Origin: Daphnia pulex
Taxonomy: Eukaryota; Arthropoda; Branchiopoda; Diplostraca; Daphniidae
Direction: 5' to 3'
Length of the DNA stretch: 64,000 nucleotides
NCBI RefSeq assembly: GCF_021134715.1
Contig: NC_060018.1
Span: 5,101,501-5,165,500, forward strand
This document shows positions 24,001-35,271 of this stretch, piece by piece. A model generated the notes under the pieces. It was not told the origin of the DNA and ran no database searches. It saw only the letters and a list, made by a program, of their open reading frames with translations. Position 1 is the first letter of the stretch; every line of letters begins with the position of its first letter. Position numbers and translations under genes: made by a program.

Positions 24001-27000
24001 TTGATTCAAGGCAGACTATAGCCCGTAAATAACTAGAATGGTAATAATAACCTCACATGTTACAACCATCCAACAACCATTTCGGAGAAGGATGAATAAA
24101 ATGATGCAACAACAACGAAAAAGAACACTAAAGAAAAACACGTAACTCGTAAATTTAAAAATAAAAGGAAGGAAAAGAAAAAAGAAACGCGCTACAAGAT
24201 AAAATGAGTTATAGGTTATTTGCATCACGGGCTGGAAGTGCGCTCTCGTGTTGCATCTTCTTCTTCTTTTTTTTTCTTTCTTTCTTCCGTGTATCCCCCG
24301 GACGGGAATTTTGTTTTTTAACCGCCCATTTATTCAAAAAAAATGCGGCAGGGAGAAAAGGCTATATAAGTGCTACATAGAGACGAAAAAGGGAAGGAAA
24401 ATTTTTGCTGAGTTGGTTGGAAAACTCGGAAGGGATGATGCCATTTGCCCATTTGGGAAGCCCTGAGCTTTTCCCTTTAGCGGCTGTACGCGCGCGCTAA
24501 TAGGCCCTCGCAGCAGCAGCAGCAGCGGTCGTACTACTATATAGTACTTATAAATGGGCATTATGATTGCTATCAAGACAAAAACATTGCTGCTGCTGCT
24601 CCTGACGGGTCGATGGCGGGACAACCGAGAAGAAGACGAGCGCCGAAAAGAAGGAAAGCCTTAATAATCTAAAGAGTCCGGGCGCACACACCAACACACA
24701 TAGAGTTTTATGGCCAGAGAAACACGTAAGCCGCAATATGTGTAAGACATTTGATAGGCGGGCCCAGCAGCATCCGCATCAGTAAACGTTACGGACACAA
24801 AGCTTGATGGAGGGTATAAAGAAAGCGCTGGATGACGAACGACGGTATATAGGAAATGACCAACTATGTGTGGGCCTAAACATTCAGCAGCACGGAGCCT
24901 GGGAAATGGATTGACGAGTCGACCGCTCTTTTGGGGGCTGATTTTATTGGCGAACCCCCTTTAGTGATTTCCCAGTGTCGCTATAGTAGCCGGTCGTGGT
25001 AGCGCGGTAATCTATGAATATTTTACAACCACGTCAGCAACAATAATAAACAACATGAGACAAATGATGGGCCTTCCTGTATAGCCGGCCAGAGAATGTA
25101 TTCTCCATCTTATAACCGGAATATGCCAAGCAATATCAAAACGGCCTCTTGGCCCAGGGAAATTGCTTTTCCAAACGGAGGGGCTTTGATAATATACCAA
25201 CAGCACACATAGCCAGTCCCACGTACACGGGCCGTGCCGGTATATTCGCTATATATCCCCGCCGTCAACGGCTTCTATCCGAATCTTGAATGAGGTTTCC
25301 CAAATTATTCCTCGCCAGAAGATTGCGAGGATGGTCGGCTGCACTTGCAACAACAACCACCACCACCCCACACAAAAAGTCGAACGTATAATATAAAAAT
25401 AGTTGGTTGTTGTAAAAGGATCACCGTCTAGCCACATATGGGCCGGTCTATCAAATACTTTTCCCTCCAGCAGGCTCCATTACGAGGCGCGAGTGTGTAT
25501 CATATAAAGAGCAAAAAGAAAAGAAAAAAGCGGATGACGAACAATAGAAAAGAAAAACAGCCAATGAAAAAAGAGAGAGAGGCTGCTTTATTTTTCTCCC
25601 GTGTTTTTTCTTTTTTTCTTTTCTTTTTTGTTTATGTGTTAGATCTTCGTGTCCTGGTCGTCTAACAAGGACAGGAGAACGACAAGAACCCCGAAAAATA
25701 AAAAGACAAAAAAAAGAGAATAAGTTACACGTACATAAATAAATAAAAAAATAAATAAGACAGCTCAGTGGCAACAATAGTCTCTGCGTTTCTCTCTCTA
25801 TTTTGTCTTTTTTCTTTTTACTCTCTGCAATGCGCCAGCATCCGCTCGAGAAGAGCCGGGAGCGCACCACCCCCCTTCGCTTGCATCCCCCAGTCAGGGC
25901 CCTCTCGTCATTTTGAATAAAATTTCATTCAGTCTTTTTCTTCTTCTCTCGCCTGCTGTATATTATTATCCGTCTTTTCTTCGTACTCTTTTCTCCAGTT
26001 TCCTTTTCCATCTCGACTTTTCTTCTTCTGTGGTGTCTCTCTCGTCTCTCGGCTTTTATTTTATTTCTTTTTATTGAACTTTTGACTGCATTTTGGACGC
26101 GTTCGTTCGTTCGTTCGTTCGTTCGTGTGTGCCGCCTGCTCTCGCTTCTCCCCGAGTCGCTTTTGTTGGCATTGTTGACTTTATTCTCCCTTCGTTTCCC
26201 ATTTTCTTTGACTGGCGCCTCTTTTGTGCACAAGCAGAATAGCCAGAGATGGCGAGGAGCTACATATATACACATCACATACTTGACGTCATTTGCATAC
26301 ACTCTCCCACTCTTACGACAACTATTGACAGTCAGCCACCCGAGTTTTTTTTCGAGAAAAAATCAACTCGCTCCAGCACGGAGAAATCATCAATCATAAA
26401 AGAGATGCACAACTCGAGGCGCAAAGAAATGGATTGACTAAACATGTCGTCATGGATGTATATATACTACTACGAGATTTGGGCGACTGTATGCATCCTC
26501 ACATATTTATCTAACATCGTCATTATAACGCACAAAAGCTACACATGCCGACTACTGTGTAGCATCTTCATCATCTTCATTGAAAATGCAAAAACCCCCT
26601 CTTTTCAATTGAGTCGTCGACAGAGTCTCTGGAGGGGAGCCGGCGGGATACGTGGGCAGTCCCTAATGGCTGGAATGCTGGATGGGGGATACGTAGTGTA
26701 ATTGAAAATTGTCATAAGAGCAAAAGAAAAAAAAAACAAACCAAACGGAAGAGCCCAGCAACTGTCACCTCAGCCTTGATTGCACTCTATATAGCTTGGA
26801 TGGGAGGGGGCGGGGGACCTGTAATGCAATTGGGCAAATCCTGTCGGGAGGAGTCACGCATTCGGAAGTGCAGAGCAAAGTCAACTGATAATCAAAAGCC
26901 CGGCCCCAAGTCGAAATTCCCGCTATGCAAGTCGAGCATTGATAGAGCAATCCCCGGAATGGCCATCGAGTGCGGCAGCGTTGGCGGATGTTCAACAAGA

Positions 27001-27882
27001 GAATAAGACGAAAGAGGCGGGGGAGGGGAGGGCAAAGGGAGGAACAACAGGATCGCAATCAGGATCTCAAAGAGGAAAGTTTACAGAACTAAATGGACTG
27101 TGTGTCTCTCTTTAGTAATTGAAGGGGGGTAACTTGCTGATCCATGCCTAATCCAATTGCTGTCTGACTGTGAAATAGTCGAGGTTGGCGGTTCATTACT
27201 GGCTCGATGTGATGTCGTCCCTTGCTCTCCTGCAGCCTATAGCTATTCGTTTCGAGTTGTTGTCGTTGTTGTTGTAGATGATAATGGTTTCTGGGTGGGG
27301 TCCCCGGTACCGCCGTCTGCGATTCCTATCAGAAATCGATCGGTTTGGTTGGCCCTATTTCCCCCCGTCCCGCAAGTTTTTATCGCAATGATGAAGCACA
27401 ACAGCGAGCACAACATCACGTGAGCGCCGGTTGAGTTGTTGAAACCGTGACTGCCCGTCGTATAAACCGCCGTTAGGTAAAGTCAATATATAGTACACAC
27501 ATCCCACCCCTCTTCTCCTTCAAAATCCTTCCACACATGCACACAAGTACTACATATAGAGACGTCCAACTAGCGATGAGGAAATAAAAGAGGGGGGAAC
27601 AATATAAAAATAACTCCCATCAACATACATACACATCCATTGTTGAATGGTAGTATTATTAGTCTATTATAGCCAAATATCGTGGGTTATTCTTGGTGTA
27701 TTACCGTCCTTGTCGTAGTGGCTCCAGACGTCCATGAACTGGTTGGCCGATAATTTGGTCAACTCGCGGCTCTCCGGATCGCGGAACTGTCGCATGAAAT
27801 TGCTGCAGCGATCCAAGTTGATTCGGATGTTATTCTTGAGCTGCTGCTGGGCGGCTGTGTTATTCTGGGCGCTGGAACTCAT
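18093..27882 (-). CDS. Cbp53E: Calbindin-32-type six-EF-hand protein, 11 exons
   Basis: Cytosolic calcium buffer/sensor of neurons and some muscles, orthologous to Drosophila calbindin-32 (Cbp53E) and related to vertebrate calbindin-D28k and calretinin. Exons on the minus strand: 27882-27705, 23818-23733, 21000-20911, 20606-20520, 20386-20330, 20123-20040, 19873-19818, 19735-19690, 19471-19415, 18977-18906, 18245-18093; 321 aa. EF loops: 57-68 (DKDANGYIEGTE), 107-118, 153-164, 199-210, 246-257, 290-301. All six have Asp at position 1, Gly at 6 and Glu at 12. Between loops 2 and 3 runs the diagnostic LLPMEENFLLLFRFDNPLDS. The N-terminus is Asn/Gln-rich. Introns 1 (3.9 kb) and 2 (2.7 kb) are far longer than others nearby, which suggests intronic enhancers. 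Confidence 0.95.
21001..23732 (-). other. Calbindin intron 2
   Basis: 2.7-kb intron without a supported gene. It includes CA-rich repeats at 21340-21362 and several short ORFs that look like chance. Confidence 0.6.
26101..26125. repeat. (TTCG)n microsatellite
   Basis: Six tandem GTTC/TTCG tetranucleotides inside calbindin intron 1. The same motif occurs in reverse orientation at 40254-40283. Confidence 0.9.
26284..26298. promoter_or_regulatory. CRE overlapping a POU octamer
   Basis: A full palindromic cAMP-response element TGACGTCA (26284-26291) shares its last base with a perfect octamer ATTTGCAT (26291-26298). Position in intron 1 of a neuronal calcium-binding gene makes an enhancer role plausible, but this is inference from motif content only. 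Confidence 0.35.
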
Positions 27883-28115
27883 CTTCGTTATTTTTAACTG
27901 TTGGTAATCAATCGAAAGAGAAAAGAAAATGATCAAGAGTCAGCAATACACGATATTCACAGTTCAATGAGATCAATTCGGCGAGAACAATTTCATTCTT
28001 GACTCGAATCAATTTGGAAAGAGATAAAAAGTATCAGTTTAGGCCTACGTGTCGCTTTAAATCATTCAAAGATAATCTGTCGCTTGTGTTGGACCACCTA
28101 TCACCAAGGGATACG

Positions 28116-28123
28116 CTTATATA
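28116..28123 (-). promoter_or_regulatory. TATA-box candidate upstream of calbindin
   Basis: TATATAAG on the minus strand about 235 bp upstream of the calbindin ATG. A start about 30 bp downstream would leave a 5' UTR near 200 nt. No initiator was confirmed. Confidence 0.3.
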
Positions 28124-29245
28124 AAAATTTCAGCTTCGTTCCCTAGGAAACTTCAAAACTAACTGGGCGGAAAAAGGGGGAACAAAATCCTGTGAAGAGT
28201 AACGACGTCGTTGGCGAGTGCCAAAAAGTGACAAACTCTGCTGGAAATTTTAGATCAAAATGGCGAATTGACAGTCAATCCTTGGAAGAAAATGCGAAAA
28301 AAAAAACTGGCGCTCGTTTAAAGCTCAAAGATCAAGTCAAAATCCGCGCATCGTCAATCAATAAAGAGCTTCCAACCGTTATGTATGGTAACGATCTTCA
28401 ACGGGAGGGACCCGTCTCTCGAAGTCGAAAGTCATTAATGCAAATCAGAAATGACGACAGGAAAAAAGTGCGGGTGAGCGTTATAGCCAAAATGATTACA
28501 ATAAAAACAGTTAATTCGATGTCAATAATCGCACTTCAACGTCTAGCGCATTTCAAATTTCTATCCGGAAAACTTGACTTGGACTGGATGATGCACATCA
28601 GTGCATGTCTGGCAACTTGGAACGATTACACGTGGCGGAAAAGAATATTGATTTTCGATTATTCTTAGAGCTTATTATACTGTGGTTTACCGATTGTCCA
28701 GCAGCCATTATTGTTTGTGTTATTGCTCTTGTGTGATGAGTTGGAATATAAAAGGGGGGGGGTACATTGTTCTCTGCACGCACTGCTTCGTGTTCCGATT
28801 CCCTTGACAACCTGCCGTGTTGTTTTGCTAAAAAAAAAAATATCAAATAATCCTTCGGCTCATCTCGTTTTTACCTTCCCCGAGTCCTTATGTTTTGTTA
28901 CGGTGGCCGAGAACTGCGTAGTTGCTGTACACAGTGGCAATGTCTATACTCTCCATTTTCAAATCTTGGCGCTCTGCGAGAGAGCAGATATACGTCGCGT
29001 ACAAGTCGCCTTTTGAGTTGAGCTTCGGAGCGATTCTAGCGTGCTGCCAGCCTGTTAAAATGGGCGTGTTCTTTGTTCAGTCGATCGTCCGAACGACAGG
29101 CCCTATATAAATTGTTGTATTTATTTGTTCCGTGCTTTGGCATTGCACAGGACCGAGCCTTATATACTTGGGGCAGCAATCTCGCCGCCCCGATCCGAAA
29201 AAGGGCTCAACTCACAACCGTCAGTCCGTCACCCAAAAAAAGCAA

Positions 29246-29264
29246 CTCTCTCTCTCTCTCTCTC
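29246..29264. repeat. (CT)n microsatellite
   Basis: About nine CT dinucleotides in the gene-poor interval. Confidence 0.85.
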
Positions 29265-31029
29265 GGCTTGTAATCCACGACGAAGAGGAGGCTATAGAGC
29301 AGTGGAAGTATTTACATTGGATCTTTATTTTCGTAAACGGGCTGTCGGGACTGCTGGACAGTGACGGCCGATAGAAAAGAAAAGAACGAAAAAAGGATTC
29401 CCATTTCGAGAAGAACTGGGGCAATATATTACAGATCAACATGTTATGTTAGTAGGGCCTCAACCAAACGCCAAAGAGCCTTTTTTTTTCAATGTAGGCC
29501 TTTATGGGCTGTGGCTCAGATATTGTCAGTAGATGGAAACCGTCTGGAACACGCAAGCGTTTCTCTATATTATAGGAGGATAGACTCTACTACAACATGT
29601 CGCTCGTGCTGCTACATTCAAACGGCTCACGATGCGCGAGCTCGTGGAACATGCAACAGACGCTGTTGGCTTGGCTCAGCCGCCGAACACTTTATTTCTG
29701 ATATTTCTCCAACGTAATCAAATGGCCCTCAGTCGCAGAGAGGGGGGGGGGAAATAATAGAAATCAACTGATTAGATAAATAAATTTATAGGACGCAAAG
29801 TTGTTCTCTCTCTGCGGGAAGAAGAAGAAAAGAAATTAAAAGCGAATCGAAATTAACTGGCGACAGTAAAAATGAAAAAAAACACAAAAGAGCCTTTATT
29901 CAAGGGAGGTCTGTTCTGCGATCGAGCAGTTTCCCCCGGCTATCAAATAAAAGAAAAAGCCTATACTATATTCTGATATCATCCAGAGATTCGAATCCAA
30001 AAAAGATACTACTCCCAATTCATTCGGGTATCTTTATATTCCTATGAAGCAGATAAGGCATGTATACGTATATTGTCCTAGAACGAACGATCCGGTGTGG
30101 TTGGCAGGCCAAATCTACCACGACCATCCAAGTGATCAAATATTGAAACGCCGAATTGATAGTGAGCCGGCGGTCGTCGATGTTTCTGTTTTCTATTTTT
30201 TATTTAACTGCCTTGGCAATATCACGGATCGTTTCATCAAATCAACATATTAAAGTGGATGTATAGGCATTCCTTATACACATCGGGAAGAAAAAGAGCG
30301 ATGCCAAAAAAAAAGAAAAAGCTTGAGAAAACAAGACTGTGACTGTGTGGAGGGTGTTGTTATCCAGCAGAGGACTACTATGATAGCTCGGGAAAACTGG
30401 GGGCCGGGGACGATGATGAATGGGAAACCCGTCGGCTGCTGTGACTGTGTTGTACCAGGAGGGTTTTATGTATGCAGGAGCAGCAGGCGGACGACGGTTG
30501 GTGGAGAAAGCAAGGGGATAGATGATATAAGAGCTATATACAGTCAGCAAGGAATACAAGCCGGGGCTGTATAGAGTCGGATCTTCTCCCCGTAGTGGCG
30601 TGATTCCATCTACCACACAGCACGAGATGCAGCCCAGCCAGTTGATGCTCTGTGTGGCGGGATAGGAGGAAGATGATTCACGTCACTGCTGCTCGGCCTC
30701 GCCCATTTTCCCGCACACACTTGGCAGCAGCAGCAGCCCCTCTGCATCAATAAATTCATCTGCCAGAGGACACAGAGTGTACATAGAGGCAAAGAGAGAA
30801 GTTTGTGTGGTACCATCTTTCTTTTTTTTCTCTCGCCTCTCGTGTTCATTCAACCGCTCATCTTCATCTTCCGTTTCGTCGTTATAATCTCCAGCACGCT
30901 CGTCGCCCGCATAGTTTGACGGGCTTGACCATTCGATTTGAATATAGTACGTAACCGCACTGACAGGTCTCTTTAGCCTGTACATTATGAGAGTGAAAAG
31001 AGCCAAAGCAAAAGACGGGGCTGCGATGA

Positions 31030-31055
31030 ACAAATAAATAAATAAATAAATAAAG
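31030..31055. repeat. (AAAT)n microsatellite
   Basis: Five to six tandem AAAT/AAATA units. Confidence 0.85.
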
Positions 31056-31966
31056 ATTCACGCCCCATCACTCCGGCTCTAAATAGCCATAACAGACGAG
31101 AAAGATGTGGGAGGGAGCAGCAGCACTGTATAGGCTATAACTTTTAACCTCGGGTCGTTTCGGGCCTGATGCCTTACATTGGATCCATTACGAGTAGATG
31201 TACACTTTTAGAAATATACTATAAGTCTTCATTGTGTATGCACAAGTCTGACTTGTCCCGGTGAACTTTGTGCCGTGTCGTAAATCGCGCATTTAAAGTT
31301 AGAGTCTACGCGATGAAAAACGAAACGAACTCAACTAGAAAAAAAGAAAAAGAATTCACGAGCAAGACCACCACCTGCTGGGCGCCTGGCCTGGCCGAGG
31401 CTGATGGCGTGCTGAATGCCTTAGAGACCTTGCACGAGGAAATCGAGGTCCCAGCGACAACGTCCAGCTCACAGTTGCAGAGCGGCGGTGCACTCATTTC
31501 CGCTCCGTGACATGCGAATAGGATTCAATTGTATTCGGTTGCCTTGGTGCATTACTCGGCGGTCGCCATCGCTGTGGTGATGCCCTACATGTACACCACC
31601 ACCAGCGCTCTGCCATAGGTCTATAGGCCTCAACCCGCCACCCGAGGCGTTTGAATCACTATCCGATTATCACATGCCGGAAACTCGTCAAAAAATAGAA
31701 AAACCTTCTACCCGGCGTGTTTTTTCTCCGAAAAATGTCGACTATAGCGATCGAGCAGGTGAGGAAACCACTTGTGTAAACAAGACAGCCTTTTCCAACG
31801 CTACTGCAATAATAAGCAAATTATCTCGTACGTATACGAAAACAATTTCACTCCGATGACAAGAGCTCCGTTAATGAGTCACCCACGCATTACTCTGTAC
31901 ACACAAAGACAAGGAGAGAGCTAGAGAGAGAGAGAAAAGCATGGGCGATAGATGATTAATCGTCGG

Positions 31967-32032
31967 GATCAATTATGACAAGCAAGTAATGGGGTATCCA
32001 GCAGAGTGAGAGAGAGATTGTCATAATTGATC
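31967..32032. repeat. 15-bp perfect inverted repeat with 36-nt spacer
   Basis: GATCAATTATGACAA at 31967-31981 is the exact reverse complement of TTGTCATAATTGATC at 32018-32032. Each arm contains a homeodomain-like ATTA/TAAT core. It could be a paired binding site or a hairpin. Confidence 0.8.
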
Positions 32033-35000
32033 AATAAGTCCCGCCCGGGAACGAAGTGCAGATGGGAGCCGACTGGACCCCTTGGCCATAAGGTACGGTA
32101 CGTAGCAGTACTAGGAGCTATCAGGATAATAAGGTTTGACTGTCACATCACTGTGACACTGTTTATTTGAATAGTACGGCTCCTAGAGTCTCGTGGAGAC
32201 ACATGTCACGCTGCAGCTTTCTGCCGGGCTCAATAGCAACGCACTGTGGGCCTCTGTGTGTGTGCGGAAGTGATGCATTATTCTCGCGGGACCAGAAAAG
32301 GGTATACATAGCCATTTTCGTGCGGAGAGAGCGCGCCACTCCCGCTAGACTTACGTAACAACCGGCCTCCTCCCAGCTCCCGTTCTCAGTGTGGTGTGTG
32401 TATAGAATAATACTCTCTATACACACAGCCCTGCTGCTGATACAATCGCGACTGTCTTCGTTTTCTTACTGCCGCCACCTTGACGCACTCGTGCGGAATT
32501 GTTGTTGCCACCTCTCCGGCGCGCACCGACACATTCAAAAAGTTACGACACACGGGCCCAGAGTTTTATCAGGTTGGGGTTGGGGAGGGGGGGCGAAAAA
32601 GTTTCAACTATATAGGCGAGTCATGTTATATACGTATAATTCGTACACCGCTGGAATGATAGTAGTCGTAGTACAAGAGGTGCAGCACTCAAGATAAAGA
32701 ACTAGAAAGGGAAATGTACACTAACTTGGTTTTCTTCCTCTCTCTCTTCTACCTTTTCTTTTCAAAACAAAATTCTAAATAATTGGCCACTTTGGGAGAC
32801 TAAAGTTGAGACCAAGTCAAAATTGGATGGCCACTTTGGGGAAATTAAAAAAGAAAAGAAAAGAAAAGAAAAAAAAAAAGAAAAAAGGAGCGCCGCTCCA
32901 GCCGTTTCTTCAATCGCCTTCAATTCTTGATTCGATCGTCTTTTATCTTTTTCGCTCACGGCGCTCAATCTTTGGTGTGTGTGATCGAATCAACGACACA
33001 GGCTTATATACATCGTCTCTCCCGACACATGTCTCATCTTTTCCTCTGCTGCTGCTGAGGCTGCTGCCGTGACTGTGCTTTGTCGGATCGTTCCGGTAGC
33101 GAAACACGGCCGCTGCCTCTCCTAATGGAACTAGCGATGATGGAGAAAAGAAAGGCCGCAGCAGCAGCACGTCCTTTCAGAGCCACCAAAAGCCTAGCTG
33201 GAACATTGTGTCAATAGTGTAAGGAGACAGGAGACGACGTTGAAAGGCTGTTGGAAACACAATTGCCTTCCGGGTCGTGATCTGACTTCAATTAACTTTT
33301 AATTCAACGTCAATCAGGGCTGATGAGGCTCACGGCGTCAACAAGAGTTAGCGCCACCTCTATTTTTTTCTTTTTCTTTTTTAGATGTAACAGCAAAAAG
33401 GGAAATCGTAATTGCCGTCACTATGACGTAGCCGTGATTTTCAGATGACGCGACACACCCTTCTTTCCCATTTCCCTTCGTCAGTTTTTTTCATCAGAGC
33501 GCGAAAATTGAAAGTGAAAATTGAAATTTAAATAAAACGAGGCTCACGGCGGTAAACAGGGCGCAAAGTGAAATGGGGTCGCATCGACTTCGATCGAGAT
33601 ATGTAGGTGTGCTTATCGATCTCCAAAAACATGAAAGAAGAGAACGTGAATTTTATATATAGTACTGTGTCTAGGTTGAAAACAGTAGGGAAAGTAGACA
33701 GGCAAATGCACCATATAGTACCGAGCCCAATCGGTTTTCTATGCCAAAATATAGACCAAAACAATTGCCCTTCAAACTTTCAAAACAAACCGCGTTCGCC
33801 TGTCTGAGAAACCCAAAAAATTGCCTATGGAAAATACGTTGCCACGAATTCAACAAAATGATTCCATCTCGACCACAAATTTAAAAAAAAAAATCCAACT
33901 CTTATTTATGAATGGCTGTTACAGAATTTGACTTGAAACTCAAGGAGCCGACAGTTTTATTTTCGGGTTGCCCGCATTAATGACCTACGTTGTGTGTACA
34001 CCTACGTTAATTGTCGTGGGGGGTTGTGACGGCGGCAGTTGTTGACGACGTGAAGGAGAGATAGAAGACAGGCGGCGTTTGAATTGAAGAAAGGGCGGCA
34101 AACGACGACGACGATGACAAGCGAACTGGCAGCGTTAAAGCGAGGGATCAATGAATGACAAGAGCGGCGGCGATGTGGCTGTGGCTGTCCGGTCGGTGGC
34201 GAGAGAACGTCAACTGAGCTCCTTCTATCGGACGTCCCACACCTTTACAGTTCTCCAGCCGCTGATGTACGTTTGCCATTGTGTCTGCGTGCGCGTTCAA
34301 GCTCTTCCGCTCGTGTCGTCGTACATCCACTAGGGTTCAGGTCATGCGCAATGCAGTGCGGACGAACAGTGGTGCCACCAAAGTTGCAAGTAGAGGCTCC
34401 AACACAATACAATATAAGGGAGAGCGGCCAGCGCTATCAAAGCTCCCGGCGATAGACTCCCACGTCGACACTCACTCCATCATAAAGTTGTATGACTAAG
34501 ACTCATTTTCTCGTCTGTCACAGTAACGTGCGCGCCCGGTATAGCGAACGTGTCATTTCATTATTTTATTTTTTTTCTCAATCGGGACAGCCTGGGGTGA
34601 CTCCCCTTCACCAAGGTGGGCTGTCATTATTAAATAGGGCGGCGACAATTGAGCAGAGGCGGAGGGAATAATAATAATAATAAAAAAAGAAAGTTGTGTG
34701 ATACAATTAACTGAACTGTCTGCGATCGTCGCAAATGTTGATGCTCTCTATACGTGTCTGCCTGAATATCATGTAGCCTAACCCCAAGAAAAAGGGGACA
34801 ACGGATCGTGAGAGATAAATGAAGTATCGATCACGGTGGTCCTCTTGTTTGTGGTACACTATAAGAGGGGCTTCAAAGACTAGAGTGAGACATTTTCGAG
34901 AGCAAATAAGACACCGCCCGACCGCTATTGTGGCGAGAAAGGAAAAAAAAAATCGGCGATCTATTTCTATGGCTTGCAAACAGACACTAAGACCATTTGA

Positions 35001-35238
35001 CGGTATTTGCGGTCGGGAGTGTGTATCTAACAAATGCCGGCCGGTAAAAAAAAGGTCGTCGTGTGTTTCTCAGTTGAACACAACAGCCTCGGCCGGCTGT
35101 TGTTTGAACTGCCGAGTTGCGCGAGAATTTGATTCCAATGAAAAGCTCCAAATAATAAGAACGTTCACTTTGAAAACCGACAAAAAGGGCATTCACGCTC
35201 CTCTTGGCCCCGTGCAGCATAACCTAGTCGTTACGATC

Positions 35239-35271
35239 TGTGTGTCTGTGTGTGTGTGTGTGTGTGTGTGT
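35239..35271. repeat. (GT)n microsatellite
   Basis: About fifteen GT dinucleotides with one interruption, inside a long chance-like open frame. Confidence 0.9.

Larger units (their letters stand above)
23819..27704 (-). other. Calbindin intron 1, long, with candidate control sites
   Basis: 3.9-kb intron. It holds a CRE/octamer composite (26284-26298), a (TTCG)n run (26101-26125), CAG-type runs near 24510-24530 and purine/pyrimidine-biased patches. No exon that joins the calbindin frame was found inside. Confidence 0.6.

Noticed and set aside
28192..28668. 158-codon open frame just upstream of calbindin
   Set aside because: Has no ATG near its start, no domain, and lies where the calbindin promoter should be; Lys/Ser-rich reading looks random.
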